The position numbers and the translations under genes were made by a program. Positions 1-6,914 of a stretch of DNA of 11,663 nt are shown piece after piece. The stretch covers positions 1 through 11,663 of the forward strand of contig JANOCR010000185.1 of the NCBI GenBank assembly GCA_031412355.1. The letters are read 5' to 3'. Each line of letters begins with the position of its first letter. The first letter of the stretch is position 1. The DNA comes from JAENVT01 sp031412355 (GTDB lineage Bacteria > Actinomycetota > Acidimicrobiia > Acidimicrobiales > Ilumatobacteraceae). The notes beneath the pieces are model-generated. The model ran no database searches, had not been told where the DNA came from, and saw nothing but the letters and a program-made list of their open reading frames with translations.

Positions 1-530
1 GCTTTGGTCGCGAGCCCCAACGGGTGGACCGTGCGGGTGCTGGGCAGCCCTTCGCGGGCGACGTAGCCGAGCACGATTTGACGACCGGCGATCACCGCAC
101 CCTGCACGGCGTCGAGATGCACGGGCGTGGGGCGTTCGGCACGACCGCCAGTCCAGCCCGTGGCATCGTGCACGACGGCCGCCGATGCGGCCTCGGCCCG
201 CTCGCGAAACGGCTCAGGGAGGGCTCGAACCAGCTTGCGCAGCGCGGCTCGCAGCTCAGGCGTCGTTGCCCGCGGCCCGGCCAGCAGGAACAGCGCCTGC
301 GTCTCGGCCGACGTCAGGCCGGTGAGGTCCGTTCGGCCGTCACCGGCCAATCGCCATCCACCATTGCGGCCCTGCATCGAATACACGGGCAGCCCGGCCA
401 CGCCGAGCGAATCGAGATCGCGACGGGCCGTCCGTTCGGAGATCTCGAGCTCGGTGGCGACCTCGGCGGCGGTGACCTGACCTCTGGTCTGCAGCATCAA
501 CAGGATCGCCACGAGACGGTCGGCGCGCAT
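1..530 (-). CDS. WYL-domain DeoR/YafY-type transcriptional regulator (C-terminus outside window)
   Basis: Reading the minus strand from an ATG at 530 gives 176 codons open to the window edge. Residues 1-60 are a winged helix-turn-helix of the HTH_11 type: MRADRLVAIL, then the recognition segment ISERTARRDLDSL (30-42) and the wing with GGWRL (57-61). Residues from about 135 begin a WYL domain (AVIAGRQIVLGY, then RTVHPLGLATK at the cut). The WYL family binds small ligands or nucleotides and usually acts as a repressor or activator of a neighbouring operon. It is divergent from the MDMPI-fold gene at 593, a pairing that suggests local control; that regulation is inferred. The start gives a complete N-terminal helix; the Shine-Dalgarno sequence in front of it is weak. 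About 140 residues would be missing compared with full-length relatives. Confidence 0.9.
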   Translation of the reverse strand, partial: MRADRLVAILLMLQTRGQVTAAEVATELEISERTARRDLDSLGVAGLPVYSMQGRNGGWRLAGDGRTDLTGLTSAETQALFLLAGPRATTPELRAALRKLVRALPEPFRERAEAASAAVVHDATGWTGGRAERPTPVHLDAVQGAVIAGRQIVLGYVAREGLPSTRTVHPLGLATK

Positions 531-592
531 GCCCGAATCTTTCCATACAAACAGGACAGAGGGTGACCTCTTTGGAGGCACACACTGCTGTG
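531..592. promoter_or_regulatory. Divergent control region with a small palindrome
   Basis: The 62 bases separate the WYL regulator from the gene at 593. An inverted repeat AGAGG-gtga-CCTCT lies at 558-571 and could be the regulator's operator. GGAGG at 574-578 is the likely ribosome site for the rightward gene. No convincing -10/-35 pair was found on either strand. The operator role is inference from position only. Confidence 0.35.
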
Positions 593-1258
593 ATGAACAC
601 AAAGACACTTCCCTACTCCGACACGGTCGCCGCAGCGTCGGCCGATCCCCGACCGCTGTTCGTCGCAGCCGTCGACATCGCCACCCCCATCATCGCCGGC
701 GTCCGGCATGAACAGTTCGACATGCCCTCGCCGTGCCACGACTACAACGTCAAAGAGCTCCTCGATCATCTCGTGTTCGTGCTGCACCGCATCGCCATGA
801 TCGGCCGAGGCGAGGATGCATTCACGACTACCGGCTCACTCGCCGATTCGGCCGTTAGCCACGCGGAGTACGAAGCCGACTGGTTGGCCGCCGCCGACGC
901 CGTCGACGAGGTGTGGTCCGACGACGCACTGCTCGATCGCACCGTTGTGTTGCCGTGGGCGACGATGACGGGTGCCGAGATGCTGGCCATGTACGTAAGC
1001 GAGATCACCACTCACACGTGGGACATCGCCGTGGCCACCGGTCAGCAGCCTCGGTGGAGCGACGACGTATGCCGGCTGGCGCTCGACACCATGCACCGCG
1101 ATCTTCCGATGGCCGACCGTACGCCGATGTGGGACGAGTTCAAGGCGAATGCACCCGCCAACTTCCAGTTCGACCCACCATTTGCCAACGCCGTCGCCGT
1201 CAGCAACGATGCGCCGCTGATCGACCAACTCGTGGCGTGGACAGGGCGCCGACCATAG
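593..1258 (+). CDS. TIGR03086-type metal-binding protein, mycothiol-dependent isomerase/DinB fold
   Basis: This 221-residue protein carries the signature of the TIGR03086/MDMPI N-terminal family: PSPCHDYNVKELLDHL (46-60) and SEITTHTWDIA (136-146). His60, Glu137 and His141 match the spacing of the His/Glu/His metal triad of mycothiol-dependent maleylpyruvate isomerase, so a metal-dependent, possibly thiol-cofactor-linked enzyme is plausible; the substrate is unknown. Start: ATG 593 is preceded by GGAGG 14 bases upstream. GTG 590 (11-base spacing) and GTG 563 are in frame and possible, but 563 would overlap the palindrome at 558-571. It is divergent from the WYL regulator and converges with the racemase homologue, leaving 7 bases between stop codons. 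The family is often annotated only as a TIGR03086 family protein. Family call firm, function not. Confidence 0.87.
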   Translation: MNTKTLPYSDTVAAASADPRPLFVAAVDIATPIIAGVRHEQFDMPSPCHDYNVKELLDHLVFVLHRIAMIGRGEDAFTTTGSLADSAVSHAEYEADWLAAADAVDEVWSDDALLDRTVVLPWATMTGAEMLAMYVSEITTHTWDIAVATGQQPRWSDDVCRLALDTMHRDLPMADRTPMWDEFKANAPANFQFDPPFANAVAVSNDAPLIDQLVAWTGRRP

Positions 1259-1265
1259 GCGTCTG

Positions 1266-2315
1266 CTACTGCTGCGCCACCGAGGTCGACGTGCCCCATG
1301 TGTCGGACAGCACGTAACCGCTGGGCCATGGATCATCGGCATCTACGAAGTAGTGATGCAGGCCGGTGATCCATGCTCTGCCGCGAATGGTCGCTTCGAT
1401 GGCGGGGTACGTGCCGACGGTCGTCTCGCCGACGATGGTTCCGTGGAACTGCGAGTCGATGATCGACGAATGGGTCAGCCCACCGCCGACCTGCAGAACA
1501 CCACGGGCGTGCAGCACGGCCATGCGCGCCGTGGTGCCGGTACCGGTCGGCGAGCGATCCGAGCGCCCCGGCGACACGATGCAGGTGTTGCGGGCACTGA
1601 CCCGATCGCCATCGCGCGTCAGGGGTCCGGCAAACTGCACGATCGACACGTTCCGGATGTCGGGCAGTTCCGGATGGGCCACTGGGTGCTGCTCGCGAGC
1701 TGCAATTCGGATCTGTTCGCCGAGCACTGCAATGTCGCGCGCTTCGTCGGGCACGATCTCGAAGCCCAGCGCGGCGGCGTCGACGATGGCGTAGATCATC
1801 CCGCCGTAGGCGATGTCGACCATGATCGTCGACAGCCCCGGTACTTCCAGTGGGGCGTCGAGTGCGAAGGCAAACGCGGGAACGTTCTTCAGAGTGACCG
1901 ACACACACTTGCCACCGCTGCAATCGGCGACGATGTCGACCGGCCCGGCCGGCATGTCGAGCCGGAACCTGGTCTGCGGCTCCACCATCGGAATCACCCC
2001 GGTCTCCAACAACACCGTGGCGATGCACATCGTGTTCGAGCCCGACATCGGTGGATACTCGGTCGGCTCCATCACGATCGCACCCGCCGCGCAATCCTCG
2101 CGAGTGGAGGGCACGATCAAGTTGACGTGACGGGCCACCGAGCCACGTGGTTCGCAGATCAGCAGGCGCCGGATGTCGTCGTGGTCGCGCTCGAACGCCA
2201 GCTTCTTGCTCATCATCGTGTCACCGGCCGGCGGCAGGACTCCACCGGTGATCACGTCGCCCTGTTCACCTTCGGCATGGCAGCCGACAACCGAGATGAT
2301 CCGTTTCGCCACCAT
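1266..2315 (-). CDS. Proline racemase / hydroxyproline epimerase-dehydratase superfamily protein with Ser/Thr active-site pair
   Basis: 349 residues with full-length superfamily architecture: N-terminal VVGCHAEGEQGDVITGG (9-25), MSGSN (90-94), central VDIAYGG (166-172) and DRSPTGTGTTARMAVLHARG (253-272). Characterised members remove and return the alpha proton of proline or hydroxyproline with two residues at these sites: Cys/Cys in proline racemase and 4-hydroxyproline 2-epimerase, Cys/Thr in trans-3-hydroxy-L-proline dehydratase. Here they are Ser91 and Thr257, so neither thiol is present. Residues around both sites are otherwise well kept, which argues against decay. The gene follows the tandem-ACT gene by 17 bases and likely shares its transcript. 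Epimerase, dehydratase or an altered substrate are all possible; proline racemase proper is unlikely. The Shine-Dalgarno sequence is weak, consistent with translation after the upstream gene. Confidence 0.88.
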   Translation of the reverse strand: MVAKRIISVVGCHAEGEQGDVITGGVLPPAGDTMMSKKLAFERDHDDIRRLLICEPRGSVARHVNLIVPSTREDCAAGAIVMEPTEYPPMSGSNTMCIATVLLETGVIPMVEPQTRFRLDMPAGPVDIVADCSGGKCVSVTLKNVPAFAFALDAPLEVPGLSTIMVDIAYGGMIYAIVDAAALGFEIVPDEARDIAVLGEQIRIAAREQHPVAHPELPDIRNVSIVQFAGPLTRDGDRVSARNTCIVSPGRSDRSPTGTGTTARMAVLHARGVLQVGGGLTHSSIIDSQFHGTIVGETTVGTYPAIEATIRGRAWITGLHHYFVDADDPWPSGYVLSDTWGTSTSVAQQ

Positions 2316-2332
2316 CGATGTGTCCGGCCGGC

Positions 2333-2716
2333 TCAGCGCGTCTTGCCGAGCGCTGCCTTCAGGCCGTCGAGGTCCTGCGAGCCGAACACCACGCGGTTGT
2401 TCGTTGCCACGTACACCAGGTCGAGGTCGACGCCGGCCTCGGCGATGATGCGGGCAAGGTCGGCCAAGGCGCCGGGACGGTCTTCGAATTCGACCACCAC
2501 CACCTCGCGCTCGCGGGTGACGACGGCCTGATGAGTGATGGCCAGGGCGTGTCTGGCGGCTTCGGCATATGGCACGAGGATGTGCAACTCGGCGCGGTCA
2601 CCCATGCCCACACACGTCGCCGCGGCGAGGTTGACGCCGGCGTCGCTGATAGCGGCCGCGATCTGGGCGAGTGCGCCCGGTCGGTTGTCGACCTCGATGA
2701 CCAAATCCATCGCCAT
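2333..2716 (-). CDS. Tandem ACT-domain protein
   Basis: 127 residues made almost wholly of two ACT domains, roughly 2-68 and 71-125. Each begins with a beta strand followed by the signature turn: DNRPGAL (10-16) and EDRPGAL (78-84). ACT domains bind amino acids and usually regulate an attached or partner enzyme. No catalytic or DNA-binding part is visible, so a stand-alone sensor or small regulatory subunit is likely. The ATG at 2716 has AGGGGG (2723-2728, minus strand) six bases upstream; ATG 2710 is a less well-spaced alternative. It is the first gene of a two-gene unit with the racemase homologue, which makes amino-acid or hydroxyproline-like ligands attractive; that ligand assignment is inferred. 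Confidence 0.88.
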   Translation of the reverse strand: MAMDLVIEVDNRPGALAQIAAAISDAGVNLAAATCVGMGDRAELHILVPYAEAARHALAITHQAVVTREREVVVVEFEDRPGALADLARIIAEAGVDLDLVYVATNNRVVFGSQDLDGLKAALGKTR

Positions 2717-2737
2717 GAACTACCCCCTGTGAGTCGT

Positions 2738-2773
2738 GGCCGCGATTCTGTCACTCCCCACCGCTCATGTCTC
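2738..2773 (-). promoter_or_regulatory. Candidate sigma70-type promoter for the ACT/racemase operon
   Basis: On the minus strand GAGACA (2768-2773) and CAGAAT (2745-2750) are separated by exactly 17 bases and each matches four of six consensus positions. Transcription would start near 2738, giving a leader of about 22 bases that contains the AGGGGG ribosome site. The match is by eye and not scored. Confidence 0.42.
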
Positions 2774-2848
2774 CCCCGGCGCTCACAGGACCGTTCGGGC
2801 AGTTCGTCCAGCTCTGTGCCAGCTCATGGAACGGCAGTCGTTCAAGGA

Positions 2849-2865
2849 GCTGACAAGGAGTCAGC
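2849..2865. promoter_or_regulatory. Perfect inverted repeat (operator-like) in the divergent intergenic region
   Basis: GCTGAC-aagga-GTCAGC is a perfect 6-bp-arm dyad in the 217-base gap (2717-2933) between the ACT gene and the LytR_C gene, 69 bases before the latter's start codon. Arms of this length with a 5-base centre suit a dimeric repressor or activator. No further promoter could be assigned with confidence in the rest of the gap. Confidence 0.3.
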
Positions 2866-2933
2866 ACAGCGCCCTAGCTGCGCGGAACCCTGGTCGACTT
2901 GTCTGCATCGTGACGAGTCGGCAGGATGAGGGC

Positions 2934-3509
2934 ATGGGCACGAAATCGATGTTGACGACCGCACTTGTTGCCTTGCTCGGCGCCAGCACTTTCGGCGCCT
3001 GCACCTTCGGCGGCGGTGCCCTGCCGAGCGTCGAGACCACCACCACGTCGACGGCACCGCCGAACACCACCACCACGACAATTGCGTCGACGACGGCAGC
3101 GACCACGACCCCGACCAGCACCACCACGACCACCACGCTGCCGCCGACGACCACCAGCACGACGATCCCGTTGATCACGCAGGGTGCGGTCATCATCGTC
3201 GCCAACGCCTCGAACGTGAACGGTGCCGCGGCACAGCTCAGTCAGGAGCTCAGCGCGCGCGGCTTCCTGCTGGCCGACCCAACCAACGCCGCTGGCATTG
3301 AAGACCGGCTCGAGGTCAGCAAGGTGTACTTCCTTCCGGCCGGGGCCGACGTCGCCGCTTCGGTTGGCCGCGTCATGGGCAACATTTCGGTGACCCGCAT
3401 GCCGGTACCCGTATCGATCACCGGCGGGCCGGCCAGGCTCGGCGAGGCGACCGTGGTGGTTATGTTGGGCAGGGACCTGGCCGACAAGAGCCCGATGCTG
3501 ACCGGCTGA
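2934..3509 (+). CDS. Envelope protein with Thr-rich linker and LytR_C domain, possible lipoprotein
   Basis: 191 residues. Residues 1-22 form a signal-like segment (MGTKS, then LTTALVALLGASTFGA) ending at Cys23; FGAC is an imperfect lipobox, so lipid anchoring is possible. Residues 34-80 are a low-complexity Thr/Pro/Ala linker encoded by ACC/ACG runs, typical of cell-wall-spanning spacers. Residues 85-183 match the LytR_C domain: VIIVANASNVNGAAAQLSQ (86-104), VYFLPAGADVAASV (131-144) and a terminal strand ATVVVMLGRD (172-181). This domain is often attached to LytR-CpsA-Psr enzymes but here stands alone; the catalytic LCP domain is absent. Start ATG 2934 is chosen because AGGA (2923-2926) lies seven bases upstream and a signal peptide follows; the open frame extends upstream without a credible start. 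Function is probably envelope-related and remains unassigned. Confidence 0.82.
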   Translation: MGTKSMLTTALVALLGASTFGACTFGGGALPSVETTTTSTAPPNTTTTTIASTTAATTTPTSTTTTTTLPPTTTSTTIPLITQGAVIIVANASNVNGAAAQLSQELSARGFLLADPTNAAGIEDRLEVSKVYFLPAGADVAASVGRVMGNISVTRMPVPVSITGGPARLGEATVVVMLGRDLADKSPMLTG

Positions 3510-3525
3510 CGGCCCCGGCTAGCTT
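3498..3525 (+). promoter_or_regulatory. Candidate promoter giving a leaderless transcript of the B12 mutase-like gene
   Basis: TAGCTT at 3520-3525 fits the actinobacterial -10 pattern TANNNT, and only six bases separate it from GTG 3532, so transcription could begin at or next to the start codon. CTGACC at 3498-3503 is a moderate -35 match with a 16-base spacer. No Shine-Dalgarno sequence precedes the start, as expected for a leaderless mRNA. Confidence 0.4.
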
Positions 3526-3531
3526 GGCCAC

Positions 3532-5208
3532 GTGTCGCGCATGCGCCCCGGCGCTCAACTGATCGCCGAAGGCCGTGCAGCAGCGCCGGCACCGGCACCG
3601 CCGACAGCATTTCTGCGTGCCAACAACGCCCGCTCGGAGGTCGAGTTCAAGCGGCACTGCCGCGACAGCGGTCGGCTGATGTACCACATGCACGTCGGAC
3701 ACTCGACGTGGGCGGCCACTGAGGCCGCGCTCGTCGAAGTACACGCGGCGATGGTCGATGCCGGGTACACCGTCGACCGGTTCGGCTTGGCGCTCGATCG
3801 GGCAATGGGTGTACCCGAGCAACAGCGCCACCTCGCATTGAAAGAGACCGGGCCGCGCATCGAGCCCGACGAGTGGAAGCGGCTTGGCGAAGCCGCGCCG
3901 ATACAACCTCACCTCGGCGACCACATGATCGGCTTCCCTGCCGGGTTTCAGAACACCTTGCGAGCGCTTGCGGCCGGCGTCAACACCATCGGGAACGTCG
4001 GGCAGTACACCGCGTACGACCTGCTGGGTGGGAGTGACGAGATCCTGGTCACCGAAGAGACCGTGCGGGCGATCGCAGCCATCGGCGCCTTGCGCGATCA
4101 CGGTGCTCTCGCCCACTCGAACCTCGAGGATGGATCGGCGACGCAGGCGTCGCACTTCGGTGCCTACGTCGGATGGGCAGCACTGGAGTTGTATGTGGTC
4201 GAAGACTTGATCGGTGCCCGCCTTGCGCACTGCTTCGGCAACACCATCCAAAGGCCTGACTCCCGCGCCGTCGTGCACTTCGCCCTCGACGACCTTCGCG
4301 GTCGCGACTCGATCGGGTCGATGATCTATGGCAACACGGTCGATCATCGGCCCGGCGACAGAGTGCACAACGTTGCAGTGGTTTCCGCTCAGCTGACATG
4401 CGACATCGCCCTCCAATTGCAGCGGCCCACGGGTCACGCGGTGAACCCCGTCCCGTTGACCGAGGCGGAGCGAATTCCCAGTGCCGCGGAGATCGTCGAG
4501 ATTCACCTGCTGGCCCGCGAGATCGAACGCGAGGTGCGCAAGTCTGGCGATCTCTACGACTGGCAGCGCCTCGAGCGGCTGGGGGCAATGACCGCGGCGT
4601 ACGCCATCGAGTTTCGCGACCGCGCGCTTGCAGCGCTCAGCGACGAAGGGGTCGACGTTGCTGACGCAGCGCAGATGCTGCTCGCCTTGCGACGCACGAC
4701 CATGCCCGACCTCGAACGCCGGGTCGACCTCGCAGCTCCGCCCGACGTTGCCGAGCTGGAACCGTGGAAGGCGTCGCACGTTCGCCATCTCGCCGCACGT
4801 CTCAATGCGGGCGCGCCGCGCCTCGATGGCGTGCGGGTGGTGTTGGCAGTCCTCGAAGTGCACGACCTGGTGCGCGACGCGCTGGCCCGTGTGCTGCCGA
4901 ACGCCGGCGCCGAGGTGATCCTGCTCGGCTCGGACGCGCCGATCGACAGCATCGTGCGCGCCGCGAGCGAGGAGGACGCCGATGCCGTCGTGTTGGGTGT
5001 GTACAACGGCAATGCATTGGCGCTCGGCGAACACCTCGCCAACGCAGCACGCACCGAGCAGTGGGGTGGGAAGATCTACATGGGCGGCATCCTCAATCAG
5101 GACATGGGGAACGGCCTTCCGATCGATGCGCGACCGGCACTCGAGGCGCTGGGTGTTTGCTGCGTCGACGATGTCGAGGAGTTGCTGGGACTGCTGGCTC
5201 GGGGCTGA
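3532..5208 (+). CDS. Single-chain cobalamin-dependent mutase-like protein (glutamate mutase E-like barrel + B12-binding domain)
   Basis: 558 residues. The N-terminal about 400 residues resemble the TIM-barrel subunit of glutamate/methylaspartate mutase, with the stretches GFPAGFQNTLRALAAG (134-149), NTIGNVGQYTAYDLLGG (151-167) and DGSATQASHFGAYVGW (200-215). Residues about 432-556 form a Rossmann-type B12-binding domain: VRVVLAVLEVHDLVRDAL (434-451), VVLGVYNGNAL (486-496) and KIYMGGILNQ (514-523). The usual cobalamin-ligating DxHxxG motif reads E442-V-H444-D-L-V447, so the histidine is kept while Asp and Gly are replaced. Classical glutamate mutase keeps these domains on two proteins; here they are fused. 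Substrate is unknown. GTG 3532 is chosen from the -10 hexamer in front; ATG 3541 is an alternative. The gene lies 22 bases after the LytR_C gene. Confidence 0.72.
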   Translation: MSRMRPGAQLIAEGRAAAPAPAPPTAFLRANNARSEVEFKRHCRDSGRLMYHMHVGHSTWAATEAALVEVHAAMVDAGYTVDRFGLALDRAMGVPEQQRHLALKETGPRIEPDEWKRLGEAAPIQPHLGDHMIGFPAGFQNTLRALAAGVNTIGNVGQYTAYDLLGGSDEILVTEETVRAIAAIGALRDHGALAHSNLEDGSATQASHFGAYVGWAALELYVVEDLIGARLAHCFGNTIQRPDSRAVVHFALDDLRGRDSIGSMIYGNTVDHRPGDRVHNVAVVSAQLTCDIALQLQRPTGHAVNPVPLTEAERIPSAAEIVEIHLLAREIEREVRKSGDLYDWQRLERLGAMTAAYAIEFRDRALAALSDEGVDVADAAQMLLALRRTTMPDLERRVDLAAPPDVAELEPWKASHVRHLAARLNAGAPRLDGVRVVLAVLEVHDLVRDALARVLPNAGAEVILLGSDAPIDSIVRAASEEDADAVVLGVYNGNALALGEHLANAARTEQWGGKIYMGGILNQDMGNGLPIDARPALEALGVCCVDDVEELLGLLARG

Positions 5209-5222
5209 GCAGCCGGCATTGC

Positions 5223-5228
5223 TACGTT
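5223..5228 (+). promoter_or_regulatory. Candidate -10 element for leaderless transcription of the LLM gene
   Basis: TACGTT fits TANNNT and sits eight bases before GTG 5237, which has no Shine-Dalgarno sequence. The arrangement (gcTAcgTT then GTG) closely echoes the one before the gene at 3532 (gcTAgcTT then GTG). No good -35 was found. Confidence 0.32.
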
Positions 5229-5236
5229 GCTGACTC

Positions 5237-6130
5237 GTGCGACTCGGGACCATCCTCATCACCGACGACGTGGGCACCGATCCGGCGTTCCTGAGGGACA
5301 TGGCCCAGTCGATCGAGGGTGCCGGTTTCGACGCCGTGCTGACCAACGATCATGTCGTCGGGGGCCATCCCGATCGACTTCGACCGAACGAGAAGCTGCA
5401 CACCTACGACGTGCCGTGTCACGAACCGCTCGTGCTCCTGACGTTCCTGGGAGCGGTCACCACGCGCCTCGAGCTCGCCACCTCGATTGTCATCAGTACC
5501 CAACGCCAAACCGTCCTGCTCGCCAAGCAAGCCGCTGAACTCGACCTGTTGACGGGTGGGCGCCTCCGTCTCGGAGTCGGCATCGGACGCAACTGGATGG
5601 AATACGAGGCCCTGGATCAGGAGTTCTCGAACCGCGGCCGCCGCATCGAAGAACAGATCGCCGTCATGCGTCAGCTGTGGACGCAAGATCTGGTCACCTT
5701 CGAGGGCACGTGGCATCACCTCGACCGCATCGGTTTGAACCCGCTGCCCGTGCAGCGACCGATTCCCATCTGGATGGGCTCGTTCGTCGGCAACCTCGTC
5801 GAGAAGGTGCTCGAACGTACCGGTCGCCTCGCCGATGGGTGGATGCCGCAGTTCCCGCCGGGCGACATGCTGGCCGACGCACTCGATCGCCTTCGCGGCT
5901 ACGCCGTCGCGGCCGGACGCGATCCCGATGCGCTGGGCATTGAGTGCGGCATGCGCATCGCGGTCGACGACGATCCGCAGCAGTGGATCGATAACGCCGC
6001 CGCATATCGCAAGATTGGCGCCACGCATCTCCGTGCGTCCAGCGCGGGCGGCGGGTTCTCGACACCGGCCGAGCACCTCGCCGCATGGATCCGGTGGCAC
6101 GACACTGTCGCTCCCGTCGCTCGGGATTGA
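5237..6130 (+). CDS. LLM-class F420-dependent oxidoreductase (Rv2161c/TIGR03619-like)
   Basis: 297 residues with the luciferase-like (beta/alpha)8 barrel pattern. Landmarks are LTNDHV (35-40), LATSIVISTQRQTVLLAKQAAELD (80-103), the characteristic TGGRLRLGVGIGRNWMEYEAL (106-126) and RGRRIEEQIAVMRQLWT (133-149). These match the actinobacterial F420-using subfamily, which transfers hydride between F420H2 and an organic substrate in the cytosol; a flavin-dependent member cannot be excluded without structural comparison. Substrate is unknown. It follows the B12 mutase-like gene by 28 bases, suggesting one pathway. Start GTG 5237 gives the usual MRLGTI N-terminus directly at the first barrel strand; no ribosome site is seen. 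Confidence 0.87.
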   Translation: MRLGTILITDDVGTDPAFLRDMAQSIEGAGFDAVLTNDHVVGGHPDRLRPNEKLHTYDVPCHEPLVLLTFLGAVTTRLELATSIVISTQRQTVLLAKQAAELDLLTGGRLRLGVGIGRNWMEYEALDQEFSNRGRRIEEQIAVMRQLWTQDLVTFEGTWHHLDRIGLNPLPVQRPIPIWMGSFVGNLVEKVLERTGRLADGWMPQFPPGDMLADALDRLRGYAVAAGRDPDALGIECGMRIAVDDDPQQWIDNAAAYRKIGATHLRASSAGGGFSTPAEHLAAWIRWHDTVAPVARD

Positions 6131-6143
6131 AGGAGATCAGCTG

Positions 6144-6911
6144 ATGACAACGACGACCATCGCCGACCAAGTCGAGCGTGTGCTGAAACCGATCCAGCAA
6201 TTCGTGCGTGGATGGATGATCGGCCCACCAAACGATCGTCTCGCCGCCGATCTGGGCATGGCCTCGGGGTCGGACCTGTGGATCGTCGGTCGCGCCGGGG
6301 TGCTGGGCGACTGCGATGCCGATGTCGCCGCGTCGGCGTTGGCGTTCCTGGCACCCGACCGGGTCCGCGCCGCCTGGGAGGCGCTACCCGACGGGCTGAC
6401 CCATCGGAAGGTCGCCGACGCCTACAGCGAGCTGTGCTGTCAGTGGGGCTCGACCGAGCTGGCCAAGTTCGACCGGGCACGCATGGAACGACTGGACGAT
6501 CTTGGCCGGCAAATTTCCGACGCCGCCGACCTGTCCGCGGGGGCACTGTTCGCAGGCTGGCGAGCCCAACCTCAGCCCGACGACGTCAACGCCAGGGTTG
6601 CGCTGACCATGCATGTGCTGCGCGAACTGCGCGGTGGCGCACACATCATCGCCGTGAACGCATGCGGGATCACTCCACTCGACGCCGTGCTGGCCTCGCC
6701 GGCGCCTCCACCTCGCAGCGGCCCGGTCTGGGCTGAACATCTGGGTTGGACCGGCCCGTTCGCCGACCCGAGCGCGGCACGGCACGCTCGAGCAGAGGCG
6801 GAACGACTGACATCGAGAATGCTCGTACCGATCTACGGCTCGATCGGCGACGCAGCCCTCGATGAGTTCGCCGAACTCGTCGAGACGACGCGCAACGCCA
6901 TCGACATGTAG
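6144..6911 (+). CDS. SCO6745-family protein
   Basis: 255 residues, mostly predicted helical. Recognisable family features are a helical N-terminus, VGRAGVLGDCDADVAASALAF (48-68) where relatives have an Arg-Ala-Ala-Pro-Leu-Gly type motif, the LRELRGGAHIIAVNACGI stretch (158-175), and HLGWTGPFADP (202-212). The family is found mainly in actinobacteria, is sometimes described as having a helix-turn-helix-like fold, and has no settled biochemical role. The ATG at 6144 has AGGAG (6131-6135) eight bases upstream, unlike the two genes before it, and starts 13 bases after the LLM stop, so it is probably translated from the same mRNA. It converges with the STAS gene, leaving three bases between stops. 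Family assignment is fairly sure; function unknown. Confidence 0.75.
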   Translation: MTTTTIADQVERVLKPIQQFVRGWMIGPPNDRLAADLGMASGSDLWIVGRAGVLGDCDADVAASALAFLAPDRVRAAWEALPDGLTHRKVADAYSELCCQWGSTELAKFDRARMERLDDLGRQISDAADLSAGALFAGWRAQPQPDDVNARVALTMHVLRELRGGAHIIAVNACGITPLDAVLASPAPPPRSGPVWAEHLGWTGPFADPSAARHARAEAERLTSRMLVPIYGSIGDAALDEFAELVETTRNAIDM

Positions 6912-6914
6912 CCG

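Noticed and set aside
24..566. 180-codon plus-strand frame at the left edge
   Set aside because: Antisense to the WYL regulator, whose minus-strand frame gives a clear HTH and WYL domain.
1353..2531. 392-codon plus-strand open frame
   Set aside because: Antisense to the racemase homologue and ACT gene, no domain, no ribosome site.
3040..3170. ACC/ACG-rich tract as a DNA repeat or CRISPR-like array
   Set aside because: It is the coding sequence of the Thr-rich linker of the LytR_C protein, with no regular repeat unit or spacers.
3460..5346. A 628-codon open frame on the minus strand, longer than the gene opposite it
   Set aside because: It is antisense to the B12 mutase-like gene and extends into its neighbours; the product shows no recognisable domain, whereas the plus frame has clear family motifs. 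High GC makes such shadow frames common.
5222..6100. 292-codon minus-strand open frame
   Set aside because: Shadow of the F420-type oxidoreductase; no motif and composition typical of an antisense frame.
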